DNA from: Streptomyces sp. PH10-H1
GTDB taxonomy: Bacteria > Actinomycetota > Actinomycetes > Streptomycetales > Streptomycetaceae
Assembly (NCBI RefSeq): GCF_030063355.1
Contig: NZ_JASISZ010000010.1
Coordinates: forward strand, 62,001 to 126,000
DNA length: 64,000 nt
Reading direction: 5' to 3'
This document shows, piece by piece, positions 54,233 to 62,514 of the stretch (position 1 is its first letter; each line of letters begins with the position of its first letter). The notes beneath the pieces were generated by a model. The model was not told the DNA's origin, made no database searches, and saw only the letters and a list, made by a program, of their open reading frames with translations. The translations under genes were made by a program, and so were the position numbers.

Positions 54233-54739
54233 ATGCCCGAGCAGTCGCACCCCGAGACCTCCGCCCCCCGGGGCGTCAGCACGGTCCCGGAGGCCCACCT
54301 TCTGACCGACGCGGTCACCCGGCTGCGGCGTGCCCTGCGTGCCTCGATCCGCAGCGAATTCCCCTGGGAGGCGCTGCCGATGGCGCAGGTGGAGCTGCTG
54401 CAGGTCCTCGGTGAGCACACCCCGGCCCGCGTCGGTGACCTGGCCCAGCGTCAGCGCCTGGCGGCCAGCACCGTCAGCGGCATCATCGGGCAGATGATGA
54501 CCGCCGGGCTGGTGGCCCGGGAGGTCGACCCGAACGACCGCCGCGCCTCGGTGGTCACCCTCACCGACGCCGGCCGCGACAAGCTCGCCGCCTGGACCGA
54601 CGCCCACGAACGCCGCATGGACATCGCCCTGTCCACCCTCGACGAGGCCGACCGCGCCGCGCTGCGCGCCGCGCTGCCGGCCCTGTTCCGGATCGCCGCG
54701 CACCTCGGCGAACCGGCCGACGACGACGCGGCACACTGA
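54233..54739 (+). CDS. MarR-family transcriptional regulator
   Basis: A 168-residue winged-helix regulator. The core DNA-binding part is LLQVLGEHTPARVGDLAQRQ, LAASTVSGIIGQMMTAGLVA and REVDPNDRRASVVTLTDAG, typical of MarR. ATG 54233 is the most family-like start. The regulated gene is not obvious; the convergent neighbour is a PAP2 phosphatase. Confidence 0.9.
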   Translation: MPEQSHPETSAPRGVSTVPEAHLLTDAVTRLRRALRASIRSEFPWEALPMAQVELLQVLGEHTPARVGDLAQRQRLAASTVSGIIGQMMTAGLVAREVDPNDRRASVVTLTDAGRDKLAAWTDAHERRMDIALSTLDEADRAALRAALPALFRIAAHLGEPADDDAAH

Positions 54740-54784
54740 CACCCCCGCAGGATCGGACCACACCCGCCCGCAGCATGCCAGGCC

Positions 54785-54804
54785 GGGCCGCTGATCAGCG
54801 GCCC
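54785..54804. terminator. Bidirectional hairpin between MarR and PAP2 genes
   Basis: GGGCCGCTGATCAGCGGCCC is a perfect 20-bp palindrome between the convergent MarR gene (stop 54739) and PAP2 gene, whose stop (54795-54797) lies within it. Confidence 0.7.
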
Positions 54805-55442
54805 GCACCGGCGTCGGCCGCTGCCGCGCTCAGCAAGGGGCGCAGCCGCCCGGCGGACAACGAGGCCACCAGGGGAGCGGCAAAGCGCCGCAGCACCAGG
54901 CTGACCGCCAGCGCGACGGGAAGAGCGATCACGGCCGAGCCCGCCACATCATGCGGGTAGTGAGCCCCGACATAGACGCGGGTGAAGCCCTCCAGCACCG
55001 CGAAGACCGCCGCGATCAGGCTCAGCCTGCGGTCCAGCACAAACAGTGCCGCCACCGTCGCCGCCGCCACCGTGGTGTGGCCACTGGGGAAGGCGTAGTC
55101 ACCCGGCGCCGGACAGGCATCGACGATGTACGCGTGGGGCAGCGACCGGCACGGCCGCACCTCCGCCACCACCTTCTTGACCACCTCCGCGACGGCGAAC
55201 GCCACCATCACGCACACCGGCGCGGCCAGCGCCAGCGTCATCGCATCGGCATCCCGGCGCCGCGCGGACCACCAGCCCGCCACCATCAGCAGCGCGAACA
55301 CCCCCAGCCCCAGGTTTGTCCACGCCTCCACTGTGCCGTTGAGCCAGGCCGTATGCCGGGCGAAGTCCGTGACGGTGGTGAACCACGAGCCGTCGATGTG
55401 CGAGCCGTCGAAAGCCAGCGTCACCGGGGAAGCAACGGTCAT
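54795..55442 (-). CDS. PAP2-family membrane phosphatase
   Basis: A 215-residue protein with about six TM helices. The complete phosphatase signature is present: KKVVAEVRPCR, then FPSGHTT, then TRVYVGAHYPHD. Such enzymes often dephosphorylate undecaprenyl pyrophosphate or lipid phosphates. ATG 55442 follows AAGGA; the frame extends to 55520 without similarity. It is divergent from blaI, with BlaI-type palindromes between, so it is probably part of that regulon. Confidence 0.9.
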   Translation of the reverse strand: MTVASPVTLAFDGSHIDGSWFTTVTDFARHTAWLNGTVEAWTNLGLGVFALLMVAGWWSARRRDADAMTLALAAPVCVMVAFAVAEVVKKVVAEVRPCRSLPHAYIVDACPAPGDYAFPSGHTTVAAATVAALFVLDRRLSLIAAVFAVLEGFTRVYVGAHYPHDVAGSAVIALPVALAVSLVLRRFAAPLVASLSAGRLRPLLSAAAADAGAGR

Positions 55443-55543
55443 CAGGCAGGATCCTTCGAGATCGGGGCCGGCGAACGCAACCGTGCACTGCCGCGACGGT
55501 GCACGGACAGCAGCAGGCATGGCACACTCGGAACCAATAAACT

Positions 55544-55578
55544 TCTACAAGCTTGTAGATGGTCTACAGGACTGTAGA
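55544..55578. promoter_or_regulatory. Two BlaI/MecI-type operators
   Basis: TCTACAAGCTTGTAGA (55544-55559, perfect) and TCTACAGGACTGTAGA (55563-55578, dyad with GA centre) contain the TACA/TGTA half-sites typical of BlaI/MecI boxes. Their centres are 19 bp apart, about two helical turns. They lie between the PAP2 start (55442) and the blaI start (55603). Confidence 0.85.
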
Positions 55579-55602
55579 CGATGAACGGAAGGAACCCAAC
55601 CC

Positions 55603-55998
55603 GTGAACTCCGAGCGCCCCGCGGAACCCCCGGGCGAGCGTCGGCCGGGCGGCGCCCTGGAAGGTGAGGTCATGGCCGTGCTGCAGGCGGCGCCCGAGGC
55701 CCTCACGCCGCCCCAGGTGCGGGAGCAGCTCAGCGGATCCGTGGCCTACAGCACGGCGGTGACGGTCCTGTCCCGGTTGTACGACAAGGGACTGCTCAGT
55801 CGCACCAGACAGGGCCGCGCTTACGCGTACACCCCCGTCACCGACGCGCACGGCCTCACCGCCCGGCGCATGCGCCAGGTGATGGAGACCGATTCCGACC
55901 GCGAGGCCGTCCTGACCCGCTTCGTGGACGACCTTGCCGCAGGTGACGAGCAGCTCCTGCGCCAGCTCCTGGGCACGGACCTGCCCCGCGACCAGTGA
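55603..55998 (+). CDS. BlaI/MecI/CopY-family repressor
   Basis: A 131-residue winged-helix repressor (ALEGEVMAVLQ, TPPQVREQLSGSVAYSTAVT, VLSRLYDKGLLSR, GRAYAYTPV). BlaI proteins dimerise on TACA/TGTA dyads and are inactivated by cleavage, usually through a partner M56 protease. Here an M56 gene follows 13 bp downstream, and two matching dyads lie just upstream, implying autoregulation and control of the divergent PAP2 gene. The start is GTG 55603. Confidence 0.93.
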   Translation: MNSERPAEPPGERRPGGALEGEVMAVLQAAPEALTPPQVREQLSGSVAYSTAVTVLSRLYDKGLLSRTRQGRAYAYTPVTDAHGLTARRMRQVMETDSDREAVLTRFVDDLAAGDEQLLRQLLGTDLPRDQ

Positions 55999-56011
55999 GG
56001 GCGCGCCGTTG

Positions 56012-56980
56012 ATGCATCTGCTGGTCTACCTCCCCCTGGTCCTTCCGATCCTGGCCGCGCTCGCCGCTGGCCCCGTCGCCGACCGGCTGGAGCCTCGCCT
56101 GGCCACCTGGCTGCTGGCCGCCTGCGCCCTGTGCCTGGCAGCCTGCAGCTGCGCCGCGCTCGGGGTCCTGGCGGTAGCCGGAATGATCCGCATCCCCGCG
56201 GCCGTCCTCGTCGGACACTGGCCGCTGGCCACCATCCGCTCCGGCGACCCCGTCTCCGGCGCCGAAGCAGCCCTGGCCGCCCTCCTGCTGGCCGCCGCCG
56301 CGTACGCGGCGGCGCGCTTGCTGGGGCGGCGCGTGCGCGCAGTGGTCGCTGCCGGGCTGGAGGCGGCCTGTCTGCCCGGTCCCGGCCCGCTGGCCGTGAT
56401 CGACGACCCGGTGCCCGACGCATACGCGCTCCCCGGGCTCCCGGGACGGATCGTGGTCTCTACCGGCATGCTCCAGGCCCTCGGACCCGCCGAACGCGAG
56501 GCCATGGTCGCCCACGAACGCGCGCACCTGGCCGCCCACCACTACGCGTTCGCCGCCGCCGTCCACCTGGCCGCCGCCGCCAACCCGTTCCTGCGCCCGT
56601 TCGCCACCGCAGTTGCCTACACCGTGGAACGCTGGGCCGACGAGAACGCCGCCCGCGCCTGCGGCGACCGCCGCCAGATCGCCCGCGCCGTCGGCAAAGC
56701 AGCCCTGGCCACCCGGAAAACCCCCGCCCGCCGCCGTGCCCCGGCTGCGGCATTCGGACTGCTGGGATGGCGGCGCGACCCGCTGGCCGGCGCCGGACCC
56801 GTCCCCCGCCGCGTCGCGGCCCTACTGGCCCCACCCTTGCCGCGCGGCCTGCTCCTCCCGCCCCTGGACGGGTCCCTGATCCCCCTGGCCGCAACCGCCT
56901 GCGCGGTAGGCGCCAGCGCCCTGTGCACCTTCGCCGCCGCCCACGACCTCCACCTCCTCCTGAAGATCGCCGGCGCCTGA
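56012..56980 (+). CDS. M56-family membrane metalloprotease (BlaR1-like, no sensor domain)
   Basis: A 322-residue integral membrane protease. It has TM segments at about 3-20, 29-58 and 85-103, then the zinc motif HERAH in MVAHERAHLAAHHYAFAAAV, with the downstream WADENAARACG giving the third ligand (Glu). A C-terminal TM is at about 285-305. It lacks the penicillin-binding sensor domain of BlaR1, like many actinobacterial M56 proteins paired with BlaI. It presumably triggers BlaI cleavage on an unknown envelope signal. Confidence 0.92.
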   Translation: MHLLVYLPLVLPILAALAAGPVADRLEPRLATWLLAACALCLAACSCAALGVLAVAGMIRIPAAVLVGHWPLATIRSGDPVSGAEAALAALLLAAAAYAAARLLGRRVRAVVAAGLEAACLPGPGPLAVIDDPVPDAYALPGLPGRIVVSTGMLQALGPAEREAMVAHERAHLAAHHYAFAAAVHLAAAANPFLRPFATAVAYTVERWADENAARACGDRRQIARAVGKAALATRKTPARRRAPAAAFGLLGWRRDPLAGAGPVPRRVAALLAPPLPRGLLLPPLDGSLIPLAATACAVGASALCTFAAAHDLHLLLKIAGA

Positions 56981-57362
56981 TCTCGCACCGCCGCCTGCCC
57001 CAGGCACTCGGCCACCAGCGGCCCACACCGCTCTGTCGCCGCATCGGCGCAAGAGATTTCGCCTGCTGCGTGCGCCTCACGGACAAGCCCATGACCCGCA
57101 TCGCGGGATCGTGCCGCGAGCCTTCTGCGGCTGCCATCTCCAGGAGGAAACGGGACCCATCCCCATCTACTCCTCGTCGGACCAGTCACATCCGGGACGA
57201 GGTGTTCAACGCGTTGCGCTCGCAATCAACCCGCAAGGGCAGCGGGTCGGGCGGGCCGCCACCCCCGCGTGTTCCGGGCACCACCGCAGGGGAAAACACT
57301 ATCGGGTGACCACCCGTCGAGGATGCCGCGGCCGCTTCGGCGTCTGGCGTCTCGGCGGTAGT
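56981..57362. other. Intergenic region between M56 and CDF genes
   Basis: Nothing I can support as a gene. Both flanking genes converge here, so it is a shared 3' region. GC-rich dyads near 57320-57350 may terminate transcription. Short open frames are present but show no family features. Confidence 0.35.
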
Positions 57363-58493
57363 TCAGGTGGCGGTGTGGTGGGCGAGGACGGCGTGCGGGT
57401 CGCGTCCGGCGGTGTGGTCGGTGTGGACGGTGGCGGCGGTCAGCCGGGGCACGGCGTGGATCAGGGCGTGCTCGGCGGCGACCGCGAGTTCGTGGGCCTG
57501 GACCACGGTCAGGTCGGGGTCGACGACGATGTCGGCCTCGGCGCGCAAGGCGTGGCCGATCCACCGCATCCGCACCTGACCGAGGCCGCGCACGCCGTCC
57601 ACACCGCGCAGTGCGCTCTCGGCGGTGTCGACCAGGGCTGGGTCGACGCAGTCCATCAGGCGCCGGTAGACCTCGCGGGCGGCGTCCCGCAGGACCATGA
57701 GGATCGCGGCGGTGATGACCAGGCCCACGATCGGGTCGGCCGCGCGCCAGCCGATGGCCGCGCCGCCGGCACCGAGCAGGACGGCCAGGGAGGTGAAGCC
57801 GTCGGTGCGGGCGTGCAGGCCGTCGGCGACCAGGGCGGCGGAGCCGATCTTCCGGCCGGTGCGGATGCGGTAGCGGGCCACCCACTCGTTGCCGATGAAG
57901 CCGACCACTGCGGCGGCGGCGACCGCCCAAAGGTGGGTGACGTCGCGCGGGTTGAGCAGCCGGTCCACGGCCGTGTAGGCGGCCAGGGCGGAGGAGGCGG
58001 CTATGGTCAGGACGATCGCGATGCCGGCCAGGTCCTCGGCGCGGCCGTAGCCGTAGGTGTAGCGGCGGTTGGCCGCCCGCCGGCCCACGACGAACGCGAT
58101 GCCCAGAGGGATGGCGGTCAGCGCGTCGGCGGCGTTGTGGATGGTGTCGCCCAGCAGTGCCACCGACCCTGACAGCACCACCACAATCGCCTGGATGACC
58201 GTGGTCGCGCCCAGAATGCCGAGCGACAGCCACAGCGTGCGCATGCCCTCCTTGGAGGTCTCCATCGCCGAGTCGACCTTGTCCATCGCCACATGGCTGT
58301 GCGGGGTGACCAGATGCGCCGCCCGGTGCCTCAGCCGCGACCAGCGCGAGTGACCATGACCATGGCGACCCTCGCCCCGGTCACCATGCTGATGAGGGTG
58401 CCCGGGCGAGTGACCGCCCCCATCACGGTGGGCGCGGCGCGGATCGCGGTGGCCTGGTTCGTGGATGTGCTCCGTCCCCTCCATGCCACCCAC
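57363..58493 (-). CDS. Cation diffusion facilitator (CDF) metal transporter
   Basis: A divalent-metal/H+ antiporter of 376 aa. The N-terminal 55 residues are His/Arg/Gly-rich (metal-binding, e.g. HGDRGEGRHGHGHS). TM2 carries the metal site in LGDTIHNAADALTAIP (H-x3-D) and TM5 carries DGLHARTDGFTSL. The cytoplasmic C-terminal domain (about 285-376) ends in a His-containing tail. The substrate is probably zinc, cobalt or iron. ATG 58493 or 58484 may be the start. Confidence 0.92.
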   Translation of the reverse strand: MGGMEGTEHIHEPGHRDPRRAHRDGGGHSPGHPHQHGDRGEGRHGHGHSRWSRLRHRAAHLVTPHSHVAMDKVDSAMETSKEGMRTLWLSLGILGATTVIQAIVVVLSGSVALLGDTIHNAADALTAIPLGIAFVVGRRAANRRYTYGYGRAEDLAGIAIVLTIAASSALAAYTAVDRLLNPRDVTHLWAVAAAAVVGFIGNEWVARYRIRTGRKIGSAALVADGLHARTDGFTSLAVLLGAGGAAIGWRAADPIVGLVITAAILMVLRDAAREVYRRLMDCVDPALVDTAESALRGVDGVRGLGQVRMRWIGHALRAEADIVVDPDLTVVQAHELAVAAEHALIHAVPRLTAATVHTDHTAGRDPHAVLAHHTAT

Positions 58494-58628
58494 CGTCGCA
58501 CACGAAACCCGTTGCAGCCATCGCCGTTATAGGGCTGGTGACCAGGTGCGATGCCCTCGCAAATGCGTTCGTTGAGAAACTGCGGCAGCCGCGCGGTGTC
58601 CGGCCGCAGCAAGAGGCGAACAGCCGTG

Positions 58629-58808
58629 TCAGCGGGGCTCCCCGTCGACCGCCGCCTGGAGGGCCTGCCGCAGGCCGCCGAGCGCGGGCAGACCGGCAAG
58701 GCCGTCCGGGGTCCGGTACACCCGGCAGGACAGTGCCGGGGAGCGGCCGGGCTCGGCGAACAGGTCACGCCCGTTGACCAGGAAACTCGGGGAGCCACTT
58801 CGACCGCC
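58629..58808 (-). pseudogene. 3' fragment of a thioredoxin-like/alkylmercury-lyase-associated gene
   Basis: The minus strand encodes GGRSGSPSFLVNGRDLFAEP, then ALSCRVYRTPDGLAG to a stop at 58629. This resembles the C-terminal third of small thioredoxin-fold proteins found next to mercury or arsenic resistance genes (pattern GSPTxLVDGxDPF...LSCRLY). The N-terminal part with the CxxC is missing; the sequence changes to chrA material near 58810. Confidence 0.65.
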
Positions 58809-58827
58809 TGCGCACCAACACGGGGTG

Positions 58828-59043
58828 CAGGCATTCCTGACCGGCGCCGGACCGGCGGTGATCGGCGCGATCGCCGGGTCCGCGATCCCGCTGGCCATGG
58901 CCCTGCAGCACGCCTGGCAGTTTGCCGTCCTGGCCCTCGTGGCCCTGTGGCTGCTGGCCGCCCGCAAGGGCGTGGTCAGTGCGCTCGTCGGAGCCGGAGT
59001 GCTCGGGGTGACCGCGGCCATGGCGGGCTGGGCGGTGTCCTGA
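58828..59043 (+). pseudogene. 3' fragment of a chromate transporter (chrA) gene
   Basis: About 72 codons match the C-terminal end of ChrA (FLTGAGPAVIGAIAGSAIPL, then WQFAVLALVALWLLAARKG). ChrA is about 400 residues, so only the last two TM helices remain. It is joined head-to-head with the thioredoxin-like fragment: each lost its 5' side at the same point, 58808-58828. Confidence 0.75.
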
Positions 59044-59131
59044 ACACCCCAACCAGGCACGTCCCGCAGCAAGCAGCCCCGGCATGTCGGTGGGATCTGG
59101 CAGGCTGTTGTCTCCGAAGCGAGGTGTGGCG

Positions 59132-59677
59132 ATGGGACTGGTGCCGGACGAGCCGCGGGTCCTGGTGTGCGGGAGCCGCCGGTGGCCGTGGCCCGGCGTG
59201 GTGGACGTGGTGCTGGACCGCCTCCTCGCCCGGCATGGCGAGGGCCTGGTGGCCATCGAGGGCCGGGCGACCGGGGCCGATGCGGCAGCTCACGCCTGGT
59301 GCGAACGACACGGCCTCGGGGCTGAACGGCATCGGTGCCATCCGGTCGACTGGAAGGCTGAGCGCCGAGCCCGCCCGGCCGACTGGCGCCTGGCCGGACC
59401 GGAGCGCAACACGCGCATGCTGCTGGACGAGCGCCCGCGGCTGATCATCGCCTTCCACGACCACTTCTCGCCGGCCAGCGGCGGGACCTCGGACATGTGC
59501 CTGCGAGGGCTGCTCAAGCAGCTGCCGGTGTGGCTGGTGCCGGGCGAGAACGTGCAGGTCGGCTCCTGGCTGAAGCTGAGCATGTTCCCCGCGGACCGGC
59601 AGCGACGGCTCCGGGCCGAATTGGACGCTGCCGCGCGATCGCGGAGCGACGCCGACGAGGCCGTCCCGCGGCCCTGA
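59132..59677 (+). CDS. SLOG-family (DUF2493/YspA-type) protein
   Basis: A 181-residue protein with a SLOG Rossmann-like domain. The nucleotide-binding features are VLVCGSRRW (residues 10-18), EGRATGADAAAHAW (43-56) and GPERNTRML, matching DUF2493 proteins. SLOG domains bind or process nucleotide derivatives and often accompany Nudix or ADP-ribose enzymes and defence systems. ATG 59132 follows GAGGTG. It is convergent with the Nudix gene 240 bp downstream. Confidence 0.85.
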   Translation: MGLVPDEPRVLVCGSRRWPWPGVVDVVLDRLLARHGEGLVAIEGRATGADAAAHAWCERHGLGAERHRCHPVDWKAERRARPADWRLAGPERNTRMLLDERPRLIIAFHDHFSPASGGTSDMCLRGLLKQLPVWLVPGENVQVGSWLKLSMFPADRQRRLRAELDAAARSRSDADEAVPRP

Positions 59678-59863
59678 GCCGGGCATAGCTTGACCCCGGC
59701 GACATGGGCCGAGGCCAGCGGTCCACCGGGGCTTTCGCTTCAAGAGTGGCTTCCATCCGCAGGTCTGGCCGGGAGGCGGGAAGGACTTTCCTTTAACGCT
59801 CTGACCAGTCTGTTCAAGGAAAGCGAGGCGCCTTGCGTGGTCTGGTCGTGAAGGTGATTGAGG

Positions 59864-59888
59864 CCGTCCCCGCGCCGTGCGGGGACGG
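59864..59888 (-). terminator. Hairpin after the Nudix operon
   Basis: CCGTCCCCGC (59864-59873) pairs perfectly with GCGGGGACGG (59879-59888) around GCCGT, 30 nt beyond the Nudix stop on the minus strand. A partial repeat of the right arm follows at 59893. Confidence 0.7.
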
Positions 59889-59917
59889 AGATCGCGGGGA
59901 CGGCCAGCTGGACAGCG

Positions 59918-60469
59918 TCAGCGAAGAGCCTGGGCGATCCGCTGGCGGAGACGGTTGCCGCTGATGCTGTCGATCTCGCGCCAGGCGGCGTCGGCGACCT
60001 CTTCGGTCTGGAGCGGTCCGACTTCGGACTCGGTGCGGAAGAGGAACCGGAAGTCGATGTGCCGGTGCTCGGGCTCGCCCTTGGCGTCGTTGGCGGGGAT
60101 GGGGTGAATGTCGATGTGGAGCGGGCTGTCACTCGAAGGGGTGACGGTGTCGGCCGGGATGCCGGTCTCCTCGGCGAGCTCGCGCAGAGCGGCGTCCAGG
60201 AGGGTGGTGTCGGAGGATTCCAGGTGGCCGCCCGGCAGCAGCCACTTGCCGGTGACGAGGTGGTGGATGTGCAGGATCCGGCCATCGGGACCGGCGAGGA
60301 TCGCGCCGGCGGTCGCATGCCCGCGGAACTCGCTCCGCGAGACCAGGTCGGCCCCGGCGTCCAGGAGGCCGAGCGCGGGGGCGAGGTCCGGCTTCTCCTC
60401 GGGGTGCTCGTCGAGGTAGGCGGCCAGGGTGGTGCGGATGTGGTCGGTGCTGATGGGCAAGTTGATCAC
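59918..60469 (-). CDS. Nudix hydrolase, last gene of the Region 3 operon
   Basis: A 183-residue Nudix hydrolase. An N-terminal extension of about 50 residues (ISTDHIRTTLAAYLDEHPEE) precedes the Nudix fold; the box is at about 80-104, with GGHLESSD and RELAEETG. GTG 60469 overlaps the stop of the adenosylhomocysteinase-like gene (GTGA), so the two proteins are made together. The 3' 192 bp recur at 41393-41584. The substrate is unknown; an NAD- or nucleoside-derived metabolite would suit the neighbours. Confidence 0.9.
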   Translation of the reverse strand: MINLPISTDHIRTTLAAYLDEHPEEKPDLAPALGLLDAGADLVSRSEFRGHATAGAILAGPDGRILHIHHLVTGKWLLPGGHLESSDTTLLDAALRELAEETGIPADTVTPSSDSPLHIDIHPIPANDAKGEPEHRHIDFRFLFRTESEVGPLQTEEVADAAWREIDSISGNRLRQRIAQALR

Positions 60470-61587
60470 CTGTTGAAGTAGGAGAGCCAGGTCGCCGCGA
60501 TAGCGGCTCGGTCGGCCGCGGAGACCTCGTGCATGCCGGGGTCGAGGTCTCCGCGGGTGAGCATCCTGATCCCGGCGAGGATCTCGGCCTGGACCAGGAA
60601 GATGAACGGCCCAACGCTGGCGCCGTGCAGGAAGTTCACGGCGTTGCCGCCGTTCGCCAGATAGAAGTAATGGCCGGTGGTCTGGTAGCGGGTGACGTGG
60701 TCGCCGACCATCGTGCGGGTGTAGACGTCAGGGAGCCGGTTCAGCTCCAGCTCGTCCTCGCTGGAAGTGACGGTGGCGACGTAGGCGCCGTTGCGAAGGT
60801 GCGGGAAGTCCTCGCCGTGCAGGGAGACCGCGCCGGTCGCGCAGAGCACCAGCCCGGCCCCGGTCAGCGCGCTCTCGCGGTCGCGGGCGACGGCGAAGCC
60901 CTGGGAGAGGGCCTGGGTGCGGCGGACGGGGTCGATGTCGAAGACGGTGACCTGGACGCCCTTGGCGTGCAGAAGGCGGGCGATGGAGGAGCCGAGCTTT
61001 CCGAAGCCGATGACCAGGGCGGGCCGCCCGTGCAGGATGTCGCCTCGTCCGCGCATGACGGCCTCGGTGGAGAAGACCACGGACTGGCCCACCAGGAAGT
61101 CCTCGGGGTCCTTCAGCGGCGAGCGGGCCACCGAGATGACCGGGCAGGGCAGTTTGTCGAGGTCCTCGTAGCGGCGGTGGCCGTTCTCGGTGTCCTCGAT
61201 CACCCCGGCGATCTGGCCGGAGAACCGGCCGTGGAGGTCGACCAGGGTCGGGGCGAAGTAGCCGCCGACGTCCAGCAGGGCGACCTGTTCGCCGGCGGCC
61301 CGGGACTCGAAGTAGTCCAGGGCGGTGTCGGTCTCGGCGAACAGCTCGCGGGTCAGGGCGTCGACCGGGACGCATCGCTCGACCTCGCGCTGGGCGGCGG
61401 GGCTGATGGACTTCGGCTTGGGCAGCACCGCCCGCAGCTTCGCGAGGGAGGCGACCGCGCGGACGAAGCCGGGCCGCTCGGGCAGCAGGTGGGTGACCAG
61501 GAAGGCCGCGGCCTGCTCGTCGGGGGCGAACTGGGCGGCGATCTTGGCGAAGTAGGCGTCCAGCCGGGCGCGTTCGAAGGATTCCAT
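60466..61587 (-). CDS. Adenosylhomocysteinase-like NAD-binding protein
   Basis: A 373-residue protein of the S-adenosylhomocysteine hydrolase fold. It is shorter than the housekeeping enzyme (about 480) and divergent at the N-terminus. Family features are GVIEDTENGHRRY (residues 128-140), SPLKDPEDFLVGQS and the NAD loop GFGKLGSSIARLL (194-206) with the acidic VFDIDP. The canonical substrate residues of the N-domain are not recognisable, so it may act on another thioether or nucleoside. ATG 61587; it is coupled to the Nudix gene. Confidence 0.83.
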   Translation of the reverse strand: MESFERARLDAYFAKIAAQFAPDEQAAAFLVTHLLPERPGFVRAVASLAKLRAVLPKPKSISPAAQREVERCVPVDALTRELFAETDTALDYFESRAAGEQVALLDVGGYFAPTLVDLHGRFSGQIAGVIEDTENGHRRYEDLDKLPCPVISVARSPLKDPEDFLVGQSVVFSTEAVMRGRGDILHGRPALVIGFGKLGSSIARLLHAKGVQVTVFDIDPVRRTQALSQGFAVARDRESALTGAGLVLCATGAVSLHGEDFPHLRNGAYVATVTSSEDELELNRLPDVYTRTMVGDHVTRYQTTGHYFYLANGGNAVNFLHGASVGPFIFLVQAEILAGIRMLTRGDLDPGMHEVSAADRAAIAATWLSYFNR

Positions 61588-61628
61588 GGCAGTTCCCTCT
61601 CGCTCAGTGCGGGGTGTGCATGGCGCGG

Positions 61629-62114
61629 TCAGGTGGTGCGGGCAAGTCCGAACAGGAGCCGGTCGGCGGCGAGGGCGGCGTCCAGGTAGGTGTCGACGCG
61701 GGCGGCGCCGGCGGACCGCGCAAGCGGATCCAGGCCGAGCAGGAGGACCGCCCGGCCGCTGCCGGTGAGGAGGTCGGTCCAGGTCGGGTGGGTCGGCAGC
61801 CGCAGGCCGTAGCGGGCGCCGTCGAACCGCAGCAGCACCCGGTCGCCGATGACCTGCAGGTGTCCGTGAAGGTCCGGGATGCTCTCGCGGGCGGCGTCCA
61901 GGCCGCCGAGCGATGCGGCGATGTGGCGCATCCGGGCCTTGATCGCCTCGGCGGTGTCGTGGCTGGTGCGGCCGGGCGGGTGGGCGAGCAGGATGTGCGC
62001 GATGCTCTGCCCGGCCGGGTCGGTGCCCGGCCAGGTCCAGGCCCCCAGCGAGACCAGCAGCCGGGGACCGGGTCCGGAAGCGGCGGGGGCCAGCGTCGCG
62101 GGGCGGGTCAGCAC
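61629..62114 (-). CDS. Protein of unknown function
   Basis: A 161-residue protein from GTG 62114, overlapping the stop of the RsbW-like gene by 7 bp. It is mixed alpha/beta with no recognisable motif; the central part (VIGDRVLLRFDGARYGLRLP) may be a small beta-sheet. It might belong to a Streptomyces-specific DUF such as DUF5949, but I am not sure. Operon position suggests a shared role with the downstream adenosylhomocysteinase-like and Nudix genes. Confidence 0.65.
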   Translation of the reverse strand: MLTRPATLAPAASGPGPRLLVSLGAWTWPGTDPAGQSIAHILLAHPPGRTSHDTAEAIKARMRHIAASLGGLDAARESIPDLHGHLQVIGDRVLLRFDGARYGLRLPTHPTWTDLLTGSGRAVLLLGLDPLARSAGAARVDTYLDAALAADRLLFGLARTT

Positions 62115-62506
62115 GGCGTCTGTCCGGCCTTGAAGCGGGACCAGACGACCTTGCCGAACGGCAGGCGGTCCTCGACTCCCCAGCCGTCGGAGAACTCCTC
62201 GACGATCAGCAGGCCCCGGCCCGACGGGTCGCTGCCGGAAGGGTGCCGGACTTCGGGGCGGTGATTGCGGCTGTCGTGTACTTCCAGGCGTACGAAGTCG
62301 TCGTCGGCTTCGAGCTTGACCAGGAAGCCGTGACCGGGGGCGGAGCCGTGGACGACGGCGTTGGAGGCCAGCTCCGAGACGCAGAGCCGGATGTCCTCGG
62401 CGCGGGCGGACATCCCCCAGGAGTCCAGGGTGGTCAGGGCGAAGTCGCGGGCCTGTCCGACAGATTCGGGCTTCGCGGTGAAGTACTGCTGGGTGGGGTC
62501 GGGCAT
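62108..62506 (-). CDS. RsbW/SpoIIAB-like ATP-binding protein
   Basis: A 132-residue GHKL-type ATPase resembling anti-sigma factor kinases. The N box is LCVSELASNAVVHGSA, the G1 region is EVHDSRNHRPEV, and the G2 region is GRGLLIVEEFSDGWGV. Such proteins are numerous in Streptomyces and may bind a sigma factor or anti-anti-sigma factor. ATG 62506 has GAGG upstream; ATG 62518 overlaps the preceding stop (ATGA) and is also possible. Confidence 0.88.
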   Translation of the reverse strand: MPDPTQQYFTAKPESVGQARDFALTTLDSWGMSARAEDIRLCVSELASNAVVHGSAPGHGFLVKLEADDDFVRLEVHDSRNHRPEVRHPSGSDPSGRGLLIVEEFSDGWGVEDRLPFGKVVWSRFKAGQTPC

Positions 62507-62514
62507 GGTGAGCC

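Noticed and set aside
58534-58628. Possible further coding remnant between the CDF gene and the thioredoxin-like fragment
   Set aside because: The minus-strand frame is open, but I cannot match it to any family, and it is too short to support.
59864-59905. A GTCCCCGC...GCGGGGAC sequence followed by another GCGGGGACGG, similar to type I-E CRISPR repeats of Streptomyces
   Set aside because: Only one full dyad is present, with no regularly spaced copies and no cas genes; it fits a terminator for the minus-strand Nudix operon better.
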